Source: Lonepinella sp051851555 (GTDB lineage: Bacteria; Pseudomonadota; Gammaproteobacteria; Enterobacterales; Pasteurellaceae). From it: 64,000 nucleotides of DNA. Shown one piece after another: positions 1 through 9,853 of the stretch. Positions within the stretch are counted from its first letter, which is position 1. Each line of letters opens with the position of its first letter. Below the pieces are notes generated by a model that made no database searches, had not been told where the DNA came from, and was given only the letters and a program-made list of their open reading frames with translations. The stretch covers positions 372,001 through 436,000 of the forward strand of contig NZ_JBPDVH010000002.1 in the NCBI RefSeq assembly GCF_051851555.1. Direction: 5' to 3'. Both the position numbers and the translations under genes were made by a program.

Positions 1-1051
1 ATAACACCAATAACACCGGCACCGATTTACTTAACACCGTATTCAAGCCTTGGTTGGCAATAATAAAGCTAATCACCGTGAAAAATAACGCATAAATTTT
101 GTAGGAAATTTTATGGTAAATTTCATAAAAATATTCACTGACCGAAACAATTAAGCCAATCGCCGTGGTTAAGCAGGCCAAGGTCACGATAACACCTAAA
201 ATAATACGCCCTAATTCACCAAAGGTTTGTTGAGCAATATTGTTCAGCAAATAGGTCCCCATATCCAGATTTCTTTCTTGAATATAAGCTAATGCTTGCT
301 CACTCAAATGTGATTTACTGCCAATCCAAGCTAACGAGAGATAAATAAATGCTAATGCAGCGGCGGCAATCAGGCCAGCAAAAATGGTTTGTTGGGTCAG
401 TTGTTTTTGTGTGACACCTTTTGACTGAATGGCGGAAATCACAATCATGGAAAAGGCAATAGAGGCTAAAGCATCCATAGTGAGATAACCCGAAACAAAG
501 CCTTTAAAAAAGGATGGTTCATGAATTGTGCTAGGGACGTAATCCACACTTGATAGGGCGAAAATCGCTTTAATCACTAATGCGGCAATAGAGATCAGAA
601 GTGCAGGTGTTAAAATAGAACCCACTCGCTCGACCATTTTAGAAGGGCTTAACGCTAACCACAGGGATAAAATAAAATAAAGTGCGGTGAAAATAAATTG
701 TGGAATTTGGGTATCACCTTGTAAAAAGGGTTGTACCGCAATTTCAAAAGAAGTCGCTGCAGTACGAGGTATGGCTAAAAACGGCCCAATACTCAGATAA
801 ATTGCACTCAGAAATAGTAAGGAAAACCATGGGTTAATTTTTTTTAGGGCTTTGCTGTAACCACCAGGGTAAAACGCACTAACCATAATGCCTAATAGCG
901 GTAATCCAACACCGGTGACGATAAACCCAAAGGCACCCAACCACATGTGTTCGCCACTTTCTAGGCCCAATTTAGGCGGAAAAATTAAATTACCCGCACC
1001 AAAAAAGATAGCAAAAAGCATAAAGCCGACAATAAAGGTGTTTTTGTTCAT
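1..1051 (-). CDS. brnQ: Branched-chain amino acid transport protein BrnQ (partial, C-terminus outside window)
   Basis: This is an inner-membrane Na+-coupled carrier for leucine, isoleucine and valine (LIVCS family). The reading frame starts with ATG at 1049-1051 and stays open to the window edge, giving about 350 residues of a family that is usually 430-440 long, so the last part is missing. The N-terminus MNKNTFIVGFMLFAIFFGAG, then NLIFPP and a series of hydrophobic helices, is typical of BrnQ. The gene lies 24 bp downstream of the sulfatase-fold gene on the same strand and may be co-transcribed with it. The family call is firm; the exact substrate is inferred. Confidence 0.9.
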   Translation of the reverse strand, partial: MNKNTFIVGFMLFAIFFGAGNLIFPPKLGLESGEHMWLGAFGFIVTGVGLPLLGIMVSAFYPGGYSKALKKINPWFSLLFLSAIYLSIGPFLAIPRTAATSFEIAVQPFLQGDTQIPQFIFTALYFILSLWLALSPSKMVERVGSILTPALLISIAALVIKAIFALSSVDYVPSTIHEPSFFKGFVSGYLTMDALASIAFSMIVISAIQSKGVTQKQLTQQTIFAGLIAAAALAFIYLSLAWIGSKSHLSEQALAYIQERNLDMGTYLLNNIAQQTFGELGRIILGVIVTLACLTTAIGLIVSVSEYFYEIYHKISYKIYALFFTVISFIIANQGLNTVLSKSVPVLLVL

Positions 1052-1075
1052 AAAATTCTCGTTATTGTTATAGGG

Positions 1076-3061
1076 TTAATTTGAACCTTTTACTTGAAAA
1101 TTGATTTGCCAAAATAATAATTTTTTGTAGGCATTAATTTTATTGGTTTCTTCTGTCGTAGATAAGTGAGTTTCATCTGACACTAACATATCATCTTTCC
1201 AAGTATATTTGGTGAGATTATCTGAATGGCAAATCACGCCATGATTATCCGCCCATATTTGTTCATTATAAGCAAAATTATAATGATCATTCACGGATGG
1301 CGCTAACAGGTTTTGCCCACCCAAATTCCAGTATTCTATATCGGATAAGCTCACCGCATAAAGGGTTGGCATAATATCTTTATGTGATCCTATTCGTTTA
1401 GGATCAAAGGTAATATTCAGATTTTGTTGTATTTCATCTGGAATATGCAAGATAAAAGGAACCGCATGGGCAATGAAATATTGTTCAGGTAAGTTTGCGC
1501 TCAAGGATCTGACATGATGATCACCTGTTGCAGCTAAAATCGTCTTATTTTTCACCGCACTTTGGGTAATATTTTGCATAAATTGCCCTAACGCATTGCT
1601 GGCATACTGAAATGTACTGAGCATATTGCTGCGTTCTTCATGATTTTTACCAAATCTCTTTTCCAACAAATTGGGTTGAATCGGTAAGGTTTGATAATGA
1701 TTCGGCACTTGATAGGGCGGATGATTGGTAATGGTTAAAATGTTAATAAATACAGGTTCATCATTTTCCAATAAACATTTTTCAGCTAAGGCGAAAGCAA
1801 ATTCATCCGCAATTCCCCAGTAAGATAAGGTCTTACGAGCTTCAGGAAAAATGTCAATAATATGGCTTTGATCGTAGATCTCATCTACACCCTGTAAAGG
1901 CAGATAATTGCCCAAATTACGCCACATAATGTTACCAGAGGTAATAAAAATGGTTTTATAGCCTTGTTTTTTATAAGCTAAAAATGGCGTATGAGCTAAT
2001 GGTGTTTTTTGTGCAATGGATTGGCTAATATTTTGTATCGGGCTATTAAAATAAAGATAAGCCAAACTTGGCGCTGTGCCACTGGATGAAGATAAAAAAC
2101 GTTTGAACGTGAAACTATTCTCGTAAAATGGACGGAGTTTTCCGAGTAAATCATTATGAATGGGATCGTCTAATACCAAACAATTCATGGCAAAACTTTC
2201 CATCAAAGCTAACACCACATTTGGACGAGTCTTAGCGAGATAATCTGATGGTGGAACGCTATCGAGCAAGGAATCTTTCTGTAATGCGGCTTGCATTAAA
2301 GCACGCCCTGTTTCCAAATCCACTGGTTCAAATGTGATTTCTCTTTTTCTATCTTTAAATGCCCATTCCATTGCCACAATCCCATTAGGTACCATTTTAT
2401 TTAAAATCGCCAATGTGGAAATTTGGACATGAGATTTCCCTAAGGGTAAAGAACGAATCGTGCCACGAGCTAAGAATGCAATACCGAGAAAAGTCATGAA
2501 GTAAACTAAAATGAGTATAAAAATGCTGTCTGAAAAAGAGAAAACTTGATTTTGGGTCGCATAATAACTAAAACTAGCAGGAAGATAGGCCAAAATCAGG
2601 CATAAAAACAACATTTTTATCACGGGATAATCTTCATAGATATTTTTCAGTACGGCTTGCGTATCATCTTCTTTTAGGCCGAACATGAAAATATCATAGT
2701 AATTTTGATAGGTTTTAAAGTAAAAATAATTCCCAATGAGAATGCTGATAAAAATAAAAGAAATAATAAAAATATAGCCCGACAAGATCCAAGCATTGAC
2801 AGAGAGGTGAGTATTAATAAAGCTGAATAATGAACCGATAAGAAAAGGGAGAGATAAAATAATCGCAATATATTTAGCATCAAATCGCATACCGAGTATA
2901 CGTAATCGTTTAAAGTGCGGTGCATATTGCTGACTTTCTCGTACTTCTTTTGTTACAAACATTTTTATCATGATTTCACGATGAAATAATGCAAAACCTA
3001 GTAAATAAAAAAATACCAAATAAAGCGTAACGATAAGCGTTTCAAGGTTTAGAAATGACAC
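1076..3061 (-). CDS. LTA-synthase-family membrane sulfatase-fold phosphotransferase (Lpt6-like)
   Basis: This inner-membrane protein has about five N-terminal membrane segments (residues 1-210) followed by a periplasmic alkaline-phosphatase-fold domain. Visible metal and nucleophile motifs are ESFAMN, a serine/threonine stretch ending SGTAPS, and TGDHH. Family members move phosphoglycerol or phosphoethanolamine onto surface polymers. In H. influenzae the gene next to gltX (HI0275, lpt6) is, as I recall, a lipopolysaccharide inner-core phosphoethanolamine transferase, and the same position next to tRNA-Val and gltX supports that role here. The frame opens with GTG at 3061 and I see no strong ribosome binding site, so the exact start is uncertain, although the first helix argues for a start near here. 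The family is sure; the transferred group is inferred. Confidence 0.8.
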   Translation of the reverse strand: MSFLNLETLIVTLYLVFFYLLGFALFHREIMIKMFVTKEVRESQQYAPHFKRLRILGMRFDAKYIAIILSLPFLIGSLFSFINTHLSVNAWILSGYIFIISFIFISILIGNYFYFKTYQNYYDIFMFGLKEDDTQAVLKNIYEDYPVIKMLFLCLILAYLPASFSYYATQNQVFSFSDSIFILILVYFMTFLGIAFLARGTIRSLPLGKSHVQISTLAILNKMVPNGIVAMEWAFKDRKREITFEPVDLETGRALMQAALQKDSLLDSVPPSDYLAKTRPNVVLALMESFAMNCLVLDDPIHNDLLGKLRPFYENSFTFKRFLSSSSGTAPSLAYLYFNSPIQNISQSIAQKTPLAHTPFLAYKKQGYKTIFITSGNIMWRNLGNYLPLQGVDEIYDQSHIIDIFPEARKTLSYWGIADEFAFALAEKCLLENDEPVFINILTITNHPPYQVPNHYQTLPIQPNLLEKRFGKNHEERSNMLSTFQYASNALGQFMQNITQSAVKNKTILAATGDHHVRSLSANLPEQYFIAHAVPFILHIPDEIQQNLNITFDPKRIGSHKDIMPTLYAVSLSDIEYWNLGGQNLLAPSVNDHYNFAYNEQIWADNHGVICHSDNLTKYTWKDDMLVSDETHLSTTEETNKINAYKKLLFWQINFQVKGSN

Positions 3062-3097
3062 TCTATTTACTCAATCTTATCTAAAACATAATCAAAG

Positions 3098-3173
3098 TGG
3101 TGGGCGATACCGGTCTCGAACCAGTGACCCCCTCCTTGTAAGGGAGGTGCTCTCCCAACTGAGCTAATCGCCC
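3098..3173 (-). tRNA. tRNA-Val (anticodon TAC), copy 3 of the transcript
   Basis: A 76-nt cloverleaf with encoded CCA reads from GGGCGATTAGCTCAG to CCACCA on the minus strand. The anticodon stem CTCCC/GGGAG frames the loop TTACAA with anticodon TAC. It is the last of three apparently identical copies transcribed leftward from one promoter. Confidence 0.97.
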
Positions 3174-3214
3174 TACGATAACAGCTATAAAAGCCTGTTT
3201 GTAGATTGTTTAAG

Positions 3215-3290
3215 TGGTGGGCGATACCGGTCTCGAACCAGTGACCCCCTCCTTGTAAGGGAGGTGCTCTCCCAACTGAGCTAATCGCCC
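3215..3290 (-). tRNA. tRNA-Val (anticodon TAC), copy 2
   Basis: The 76-nt tRNA has the same sequence as its two neighbours, with anticodon TAC and encoded CCA. It is separated from the flanking copies by about 41 and 63 bp of unrelated spacer. Confidence 0.97.
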
Positions 3291-3353
3291 ACTTAAACAA
3301 GGGAAAACACATAAACGTTGCAAGAAACTTATCAATATTACATCGTTGAAAAG

Positions 3354-3429
3354 TGGTGGGCGATACCGGTCTCGAACCAGTGACCCCCTCCTTGTAAGGG
3401 AGGTGCTCTCCCAACTGAGCTAATCGCCC
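3354..3429 (-). tRNA. tRNA-Val (anticodon TAC), copy 1
   Basis: The first of three tandem valine tRNA genes, 76 nt with encoded CCA and anticodon TAC. It lies about 30 bp downstream of a near-consensus promoter. Confidence 0.97.
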
Positions 3430-3457
3430 TTGCACCGCTAATTGCGTTGTGGAGTGC

Positions 3458-3485
3458 ATTATAAGTATTCTTGAATTTCAGTCAA
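3458..3485 (-). promoter_or_regulatory. Promoter of the tRNA-Val cluster
   Basis: On the minus strand TTGACT (3480-3485) is followed after 16 bp by TATAAT (3458-3463). This near-perfect sigma-70 promoter is followed by a GC-rich stretch and then the first tRNA-Val. Confidence 0.8.
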
Positions 3486-3610
3486 TCTATTTCTGCAAAA
3501 AATGGTTTAATTGCCGTAAAAATAGCCATAAAATGCAAAATTCAGTTAAGCTAAATCCGAAAAGAAGGTACAATAGCCCACAAATTAAATAAGAATAAGA
3601 AAGGTAACTC

Positions 3611-5050
3611 ATGAAAATCGACAATTTATTTCCTTTAGATCCCAATGTGAACGTGCGTACCCGTTTTGCACCGAGTCCAACTGGTTATTTACATGTTGGA
3701 GGAGCAAGAACGGCTTTGTATTCTTGGTTATATGCCAAACATCATCAAGGTGAGTTTGTATTACGTATTGAAGATACCGATTTAGAGCGTTCAACGCCAG
3801 AGGCAACACAAGCGATTTTAGAGGGCATGGCATGGTTAAATTTAGCTTGGGATCATGGCCCTTATTTCCAAACCAAACGTTTTGACCGTTACAATCAAGT
3901 GATTGATCAAATGTTAGAAGAAGGCACCGCATATCGTTGTTATTGTTCTAAAGAACGTTTAGATGAATTACGTCATCAACAAGAACAAAATAAAGAAAAA
4001 GCCAAATATGATCGTCATTGTTTAAATGACCACAGTCACTCACCAGATGAACCACACGTGATTCGTTTTAAAAATCCACAAGAGGGTTCTGTGGTATTTG
4101 ATGACGCCGTGCGTGGTCGTATTGAAATTAGCAACAGTGAATTAGATGATCTGATTATTCGCCGTACAGATGGCTCACCGACTTACAACTTCTGTGTAGT
4201 AGTAGATGACTGGGACATGGGCATTACCCATGTCGTACGTGGTGAAGATCACATTAATAATACGCCACGTCAAATCAATATTTTAAAAGCGTTAAATGCT
4301 CCTGTGCCGACCTATGCACATGTTTCCATGATTAATGGTGATGACGGTCAGAAACTCTCAAAACGCCACGGTGCAGTGAGTGTGATGCAATACCGTGATG
4401 ACGGTTATTTGCCTGAGGCCTTGATCAACTATTTAGTGCGTTTGGGGTGGGGACATGGCGATCAAGAAATTTTTTCACGAGATGAAATGATTTCGCTGTT
4501 TGACATTCATTCTGTCAGCAAATCGGCCAGTGCGTTTAATACGGAAAAATTGCAATGGTTGAATCAGCATTATATTCGTACCTTAGATCCAAGCTATGTG
4601 GCGAAACATTTGGCATGGCATATGCAAGATCAAGGCATTGATTATGAAAATAGTGTGCCATTGGAAGAGATTATTCCTGTGTTAGGTGAACGTGCGAAAA
4701 CCTTGAAAGAATTAGCGACTCAAAGCCGTTATTTCTATGAAGAGTTTGATAGCTATGATGAAAAAGCCGCAACGAAAAACTTTAAACCAGAGGCCGTTGT
4801 GCCATTACAAAAATTAGCCGAAAAATTAACCGCACTTTCTGAGGCTGACTGGACGGTGGAAAATATTCATCAAGCCATGAATGATACCGCTGCGGAATTA
4901 GAAATCGGTATGGGTAAGGTCGGCATGCCATTCCGTTTGGCTGTGACGGGTTCTGGCCAATCGCCATCGATGGATATTACAGCAAAACTTGTAGGAAAAA
5001 ACCGCACTTTAGCCAGAATCGCTAAAGCAGTTGAATTTATTCAAAAATAA
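3611..5050 (+). CDS. gltX: Glutamate--tRNA ligase
   Basis: This cytoplasmic class I aminoacyl-tRNA synthetase charges tRNA-Glu with glutamate. The HIGH-type motif is HVGG at residues 28-31 inside PSPTGYLHVGG, and the KMSKS-type motif is KLSKR near residue 247. The length of 479 residues is normal for the proteobacterial enzyme. The ATG at 3611 is preceded by AGAAAGG at a good distance. Downstream is a separate promoter for tRNA-Ala. The Haemophilus-type uptake signal occurs twice within the 3' third of the gene. The call is firm. Confidence 0.98.
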   Translation: MKIDNLFPLDPNVNVRTRFAPSPTGYLHVGGARTALYSWLYAKHHQGEFVLRIEDTDLERSTPEATQAILEGMAWLNLAWDHGPYFQTKRFDRYNQVIDQMLEEGTAYRCYCSKERLDELRHQQEQNKEKAKYDRHCLNDHSHSPDEPHVIRFKNPQEGSVVFDDAVRGRIEISNSELDDLIIRRTDGSPTYNFCVVVDDWDMGITHVVRGEDHINNTPRQINILKALNAPVPTYAHVSMINGDDGQKLSKRHGAVSVMQYRDDGYLPEALINYLVRLGWGHGDQEIFSRDEMISLFDIHSVSKSASAFNTEKLQWLNQHYIRTLDPSYVAKHLAWHMQDQGIDYENSVPLEEIIPVLGERAKTLKELATQSRYFYEEFDSYDEKAATKNFKPEAVVPLQKLAEKLTALSEADWTVENIHQAMNDTAAELEIGMGKVGMPFRLAVTGSGQSPSMDITAKLVGKNRTLARIAKAVEFIQK

Positions 5051-5063
5051 GCGAAATTTCCTA

Positions 5064-5092
5064 TTGACATTCAGCGTGGCGGAATTTATTAT
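5064..5092 (+). promoter_or_regulatory. Promoter of tRNA-Ala
   Basis: TTGACA (5064-5069) is followed by a 17-bp spacer and TATTAT (5087-5092), ending 12 bp before the tRNA. This is close to the sigma-70 consensus. Confidence 0.8.
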
Positions 5093-5104
5093 ATCGTCAC
5101 TTTC

Positions 5105-5180
<76 letters not shown>

Positions 5181-5186
5181 AATATC

Positions 5187-5219
5187 AAAAAACCGTATCA
5201 ATTATTTGATACGGTTTTT
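5187..5219 (+). terminator. Rho-independent terminator after tRNA-Ala
   Basis: CCGTATCA (5193-5200) pairs with TGATACGG (5207-5214) around a 6-nt loop. The stem is preceded by A residues and followed by TTTTT. Confidence 0.85.
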
Positions 5220-5240
5220 GTCTACTATGCCTAAAACTAA

Positions 5241-5270
5241 AAGCTACCATTGAGGATGCAACGGTAGCTT
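5241..5270. terminator. Hairpin between tRNA-Ala and def, possible def terminator
   Basis: AAGCTACC (5241-5248) and GGTAGCTT (5263-5270) form an 8-bp stem around a 14-nt loop. On the minus strand it is followed by TTTTAGTTTTAG, so it may end transcription leaving def. The large loop makes this tentative. Confidence 0.4.
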
Positions 5271-5368
5271 AATGTGGGCTTTGTACATTTGCTACATAAT
5301 ACCGATACTATAAGGCTTTAACTCACTACTTAGCAACCATTTTGTCTATTAAGCCAGGTTTTGTTATC

Positions 5369-5884
5369 TTAAGCATTTCCTCGAGCCATTTGCTTTTGTA
5401 ATTTGACTAACTTTTCTTTAATCCGGTTGCGTTTTAAAGGCGAGAGATAATCCACAAATAACACGCCGTTTAAATGATCGATTTCATGTTGAATACAAAT
5501 AGCTAATAAACCATCCGCCTCAAATGTCACGGTATCGCCTTGACGATTTAAGGCTTGTACTTTTACGGTTTCTTTGCGTGGCACTAAACCACGGAAACCA
5601 GGAATAGATAAACATCCCTCTTCGATCCCCGTTTCACCTGTACTTTCTAAAATTTCAGGGTTGATTAACACCAGTTGATTGGCCTTGTCGCCCTCAATAT
5701 CAATGACAATCACACGTTGATGCACATTCACTTGAGTGGCAGCCAATCCAATTCCCTCATGTTCGTACATGGTTTCAAACATGTTATCAATCAAGGTTTG
5801 CAAATCATCGTTAAACGCCGTCACTGGCTCGGCCAACGTGCGAAGTTGTTCATCGGGGTAAATTAATACGTTTAATAAGCTCAT
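5369..5884 (-). CDS. def: Peptide deformylase
   Basis: The enzyme removes the N-formyl group from nascent proteins in the cytoplasm and is a metal hydrolase. All three family motifs are present: GIGLAATQ near residue 44, EGCLS near residue 89 with the metal-binding cysteine, and QHEIDH at 132-137 with the two metal histidines and the catalytic glutamate. The length of 171 residues is normal. In many gammaproteobacteria def is followed by fmt; here neither side carries fmt, so def appears to be transcribed alone. Confidence 0.97.
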   Translation of the reverse strand: MSLLNVLIYPDEQLRTLAEPVTAFNDDLQTLIDNMFETMYEHEGIGLAATQVNVHQRVIVIDIEGDKANQLVLINPEILESTGETGIEEGCLSIPGFRGLVPRKETVKVQALNRQGDTVTFEADGLLAICIQHEIDHLNGVLFVDYLSPLKRNRIKEKLVKLQKQMARGNA

Positions 5885-5991
5885 AATGTCAATTATTGGT
5901 TAAATAAAAAAAGTAGCGCTATTTTAACAGAATTTAGCGCAAAATAGAGAAAAATAAACCGCACTTTGCACATTTCCCTCATCTGATTTCC

Positions 5992-7326
5992 TTACACATC
6001 AGGCGAATAATCATCTCCTGCACCAAGTTTGACATAAGCTTGACGTTTTGGGTCCACCAGTTTAGAGCGTTCAATCATTTTCTCAATGGTGACACCTTGT
6101 ACCAAAATTGAAAAGGTCACCACGGCATAGGTCATTAACAAAATTAAATCACGCACATCTACTACCACATCATCACCGGTCATTAATGCCACGTGGCTTG
6201 GAATACTCAGCGCCATAGCAAGGGCTAATCCACCCCGCAAACCGCCCCAAGTGAGGATTCTCACTGTATAGGGATTGTATTGACGGAACCGTTGCATCAC
6301 TTTGAAAGGCAGCCAAACGCTAATATAACGAGACAATAGACAAGCAGGAATAGCAATTAACATCATGATAGAACTGGCCCAAGTGAAGTCTACCAATAGC
6401 AAAGCCAAGCCGATTAACAAGAATAATAAGGAGTTTAACGAATGGTCGACCATTTCCCAGAAGTGGTCTAAATAACGTTGGCTCTGTTCTGAAAACCCAT
6501 GACGGCGAGTCCAGTTCCCAATCAGAATACCCGATACCACCATGGCGAGTGCACCCGATACGTGCATAAAGTTGGCGACCATAAAGCCCGTCGTGGGAAT
6601 GGTAAGTGTGATTAAAATCTCCAAACTCCCGTCGTCGGTGGCAGAAATCAAATAATGCGATACCGTGCCAGTAATTAAACCAAATAAAATACCGCCTACA
6701 GCCTCATGTAAAAACAAGGTCGAGATCCCCGAGATAGAGGCTTCTTCGCCCCCGAATGCGACAGCAAAAATAGTGGTAAAAATGACTAAGCCAACCCCGT
6801 CATTAAACAAGGACTCGCCCTCGACTTGCATGGAAAGGCGTTTCGGCGCACGCAAATTTTTGATGATCGCCAACACCGCAATCGGGTCGGTTGGTGAAAT
6901 TAACGAACCAAACACGACACAATAAATAAAATCAATCTGCCAACCTAATAAACTCGCCGCATAATAAATGAGCGCGCCAATCATCAGGGTAGAAAATAAG
7001 GTGGAGAATAAGGCGAAAGTGGCAATTTCCCAACGTTGATCTTTCATTAAAGGCAATTTAATCCCTAACGCCCCTGCAAACAGCAAAAAGCCAAGCATAC
7101 CGTTCAGCAAGAAGTTTTTAAAATCCAGTTCTTCCATAATATGGGTGGCCACGTTATCTAAGCGCAACCAGCCTAAAAAGCCTAACAGCAATAACACCAA
7201 CGACCCCACCATGGCAGAGGCCGTAATGGCAATGGTGGATTGCACTCGGTCGCTGATTTTATGGGTGATGAACGCCAATAAAATCGAAATGCCAAACAAA
7301 AAACAGATATAAGCGTAAATACCCAT
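5992..7326 (-). CDS. CPA1-family Na+(K+)/H+ antiporter (NhaP-like)
   Basis: This 444-residue polytopic inner-membrane protein has about 12 hydrophobic segments. The motif SPTDPIAVLA near residue 145 and GESLFNDGVGLV near 170 are the acidic transport-site regions of the CPA1 (NhaP/NHE) family. It exchanges cytoplasmic Na+ or K+ for H+. It lies 26 bp downstream of tex on the same strand. The family call is strong; which cation it prefers cannot be read from the sequence. Confidence 0.88.
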   Translation of the reverse strand: MGIYAYICFLFGISILLAFITHKISDRVQSTIAITASAMVGSLVLLLLGFLGWLRLDNVATHIMEELDFKNFLLNGMLGFLLFAGALGIKLPLMKDQRWEIATFALFSTLFSTLMIGALIYYAASLLGWQIDFIYCVVFGSLISPTDPIAVLAIIKNLRAPKRLSMQVEGESLFNDGVGLVIFTTIFAVAFGGEEASISGISTLFLHEAVGGILFGLITGTVSHYLISATDDGSLEILITLTIPTTGFMVANFMHVSGALAMVVSGILIGNWTRRHGFSEQSQRYLDHFWEMVDHSLNSLLFLLIGLALLLVDFTWASSIMMLIAIPACLLSRYISVWLPFKVMQRFRQYNPYTVRILTWGGLRGGLALAMALSIPSHVALMTGDDVVVDVRDLILLMTYAVVTFSILVQGVTIEKMIERSKLVDPKRQAYVKLGAGDDYSPDV

Positions 7327-7352
7327 ATACTATCCTTAATATTAAAGTAAAA

Positions 7353-9644
7353 TTATTTTTTCCAACCTTTCAACGCATCTGCAAAGGCATTATTGCTAAA
7401 GCTAGACTGACGTTCTTGGCGTTTTGGTGCCGAAGTGCGGTCATTTTTCGGATCTTTTTTGTCTTTTTGCACCGCACTTTCTTCTAACCGCATGGTTAAC
7501 GCAATACGTTTACGTGCCACGTCCACGTCTAACACTTTGACTTTCACCACATCACCGGTTTTCACCACTTGATGGGGATCTTCCACAAATTTGTCCGACA
7601 ACGAGGAAATATGCACCAACCCGTCTTGATGTACGCCAATATCCACAAAGGCTCCGAAATTAGTCACGTTGGTAATGGTTCCCTCTAAAATCATGCCCGC
7701 TTTTAAATCAGTAATCTCCTCCACGCCCTCCATAAAGGTAGCCGTTTTGAATTCACCCCGTGGGTCACGGCCCGGTTTTTCTAATTCTTTGAAAATATCT
7801 TTCACCGTTGGCAAACCAAATTGTTCATCCGTAAATTGTTTCGGATCAAGCTGACGAATCGCACTGGCATTGCCCATTAATTCTTGAATTGATTGTTCCG
7901 TGGCTTGCAAGATTTTTTCTACCACCGCATAGGTTTCAGGGTGAACCCCCGAGGCATCAAGCGGATTTTTACCGTTATTAATGCGCATAAAACCCGCACA
8001 TTGTTCAAAGGCTTTTGGCCCGAGACGTGGGACTTTTTTCAATGCCGCACGGCTGTCAAAACGGCCATGTTCATCACGATAATCCACGATATTTTGTGCC
8101 AAAGTTTTGCTCATGCCTGCAACACGTGCCAATAACGCCGAGGAGGCCGTGTTTAAATCCACGCCCACGGCATTTACACAATCTTCCACCACCGCATCCA
8201 ATTTGCGTGCTAATTGCGCTTGGTTCACATCATGCTGATACTGTCCCACCCCAATGGCTTTGGGTTCAATTTTCACGAGTTCCGCCAAGGGATCTTGTAA
8301 ACGACGAGCAATAGACACCGCCCCACGCAAGGACACATCTAATTGCGGAAACTCTTGTGCCGCCAGCTCCGAGGCCGAATACACCGACGCCCCCGCCTCG
8401 CTCACCACCACAATTTGCGGTGCCTGCGGTATTTGTTTAATCACTTCCTTAGCAAAACGTTCCGTTTCTCGTGAGGCCGTACCGTTACCAATGGCAATCA
8501 ATTCTACATGATGGGTTTTGATTAATTTAAACAAGGTCACTAATGCGTTATCTATTTGGCCGGTATGTGGATAAATCGTCGCCGTATCTAACAATTTACC
8601 TGTGTTATCCACCACGGCCACTTTCACACCCGTACGTAAACCGGGGTCTAAACCCATGGTATTTTTCGCTCCCGCCGGCGCCGCCATTAAAAGCGCGGTT
8701 AAATTTCGGGCAAAAACATCAATGGCCTCGTCCTCCGCTTTTTCACGCAAGGCGCCCATTAATTCGGTTTCTAAATGTAACGCCACCTTGATTTTCCACG
8801 TCCATGCAATCACTTGCTCACGCCATTTGTCGGCGGGTTGTGCATTGAAACGCACGCCTAAATGCTCACGGATAATTTCCTCACAATAGCTTGAACGACT
8901 GCCCTCTTCGGCATCAGGATCTGCATTTAAACTGAGTTGCAAAATCCCCTCATTACGGCCACGCAACATAGCCAATGCTCGGTGTGATGGCACATTTTTC
9001 AGTAGCTCTTGATGAGCAAAATAATCTTGGAATTTAGCACCCTCGCTTTCTTTTCCCTCAAAAACCTTGGAAATTAATACCGCACTTTGCTGTAAATACT
9101 GGCGAATTTTCGCCAACAGTGTGGCATCTTCGGCAAAGCGTTCCATTAAAATATATTTTGCGCCATCTAATGCAGCTTTGCTGTCTGCAATGCCTTTCTC
9201 CGCATTCACAAACTGGCTCGCTGTATTTTCAGGATCATGATTCGGTTCTGTCCATAATAAATCTGCCAACGGCTCAAGCCCCGCCTCAATGGCAATTTGG
9301 CCTTTGGTGCGACGTTTGGGTTTATAAGGGAGGTAAAGATCTTCTAGCTCGGTTTTGCTTTGGGTTTGCTGAATTTGTTGTTGTAGCTCAGGCGTGAGTT
9401 TGCCTTGTTCATCAATGGATTTCAAAATGGTTTGGCGACGATCTTCCAGCTCCCGCAAATAAATCAAGCGGGTTTCAAAATGGCGTAATTGAGTATCGTC
9501 TAACCCACCCGTAACTTCTTTGCGATAACGAGCAATAAAGGGAATCGTATTGCCATCATCCACGAGTTGAATAGCGGCTAAAATTTGGTCTGGGCGAACG
9601 TTTAATTCGTCAGCAATCAGTTGGGAAATTTGTTGGTTTAACAT
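7353..9644 (-). CDS. tex: Transcription accessory protein Tex
   Basis: This cytoplasmic nucleic-acid-binding protein has the Tex/Spt6-like layout. An N-terminal helical region is followed by a YqgF/RNase H-like fold around residues 325-460 (MGLDPGLRTGVKVAVVD), helix-hairpin-helix elements around 490-560 (VGVDLNTASSALLARVAG), and an S1 RNA-binding domain around 640-710 (GMILEGTITNVTNFGAFVDI). The tail is lysine-rich. The length of 763 residues is normal. The ATG at 9644 is followed at once by the conserved N-terminus. The call is firm, although the molecular role of Tex is only partly understood. Confidence 0.95.
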   Translation of the reverse strand: MLNQQISQLIADELNVRPDQILAAIQLVDDGNTIPFIARYRKEVTGGLDDTQLRHFETRLIYLRELEDRRQTILKSIDEQGKLTPELQQQIQQTQSKTELEDLYLPYKPKRRTKGQIAIEAGLEPLADLLWTEPNHDPENTASQFVNAEKGIADSKAALDGAKYILMERFAEDATLLAKIRQYLQQSAVLISKVFEGKESEGAKFQDYFAHQELLKNVPSHRALAMLRGRNEGILQLSLNADPDAEEGSRSSYCEEIIREHLGVRFNAQPADKWREQVIAWTWKIKVALHLETELMGALREKAEDEAIDVFARNLTALLMAAPAGAKNTMGLDPGLRTGVKVAVVDNTGKLLDTATIYPHTGQIDNALVTLFKLIKTHHVELIAIGNGTASRETERFAKEVIKQIPQAPQIVVVSEAGASVYSASELAAQEFPQLDVSLRGAVSIARRLQDPLAELVKIEPKAIGVGQYQHDVNQAQLARKLDAVVEDCVNAVGVDLNTASSALLARVAGMSKTLAQNIVDYRDEHGRFDSRAALKKVPRLGPKAFEQCAGFMRINNGKNPLDASGVHPETYAVVEKILQATEQSIQELMGNASAIRQLDPKQFTDEQFGLPTVKDIFKELEKPGRDPRGEFKTATFMEGVEEITDLKAGMILEGTITNVTNFGAFVDIGVHQDGLVHISSLSDKFVEDPHQVVKTGDVVKVKVLDVDVARKRIALTMRLEESAVQKDKKDPKNDRTSAPKRQERQSSFSNNAFADALKGWKK

Positions 9645-9853
9645 TTGTTACATCTTTGTTATAAATCAATTCAAAACTGTGCATAGCATACTGGTTTTAG
9701 GGGCAAAAATAAAGCCTTTAATTCACTTTGAGCTTATCTACATTGGCGTTGTTGAATAAGCTAAAAGGGGCGGTTTTACAAGTATTCCATACGATTTTTG
9801 TGTTTTTCTGCCAACGTCCTCTAAACTGGCGGAAAGATTAACTCAACCAAGAA

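Noticed and set aside
3067..3459. 130-codon open frame on the minus strand
   Set aside because: It runs through the three tRNA-Val genes and only repeats their sequence three times; it is not a protein gene.
8015..9397. Plus-strand frames of 80-99 codons opposite tex
   Set aside because: They lie fully within the well-supported tex gene, overlap one another and have compositions typical of antisense shadows.
9745..9770. IS-end-like GTTGTTGAATAAGC upstream of the first Rpn gene
   Set aside because: It resembles the ends of some insertion sequences, but no partner repeat or transposase is nearby and the match is short.
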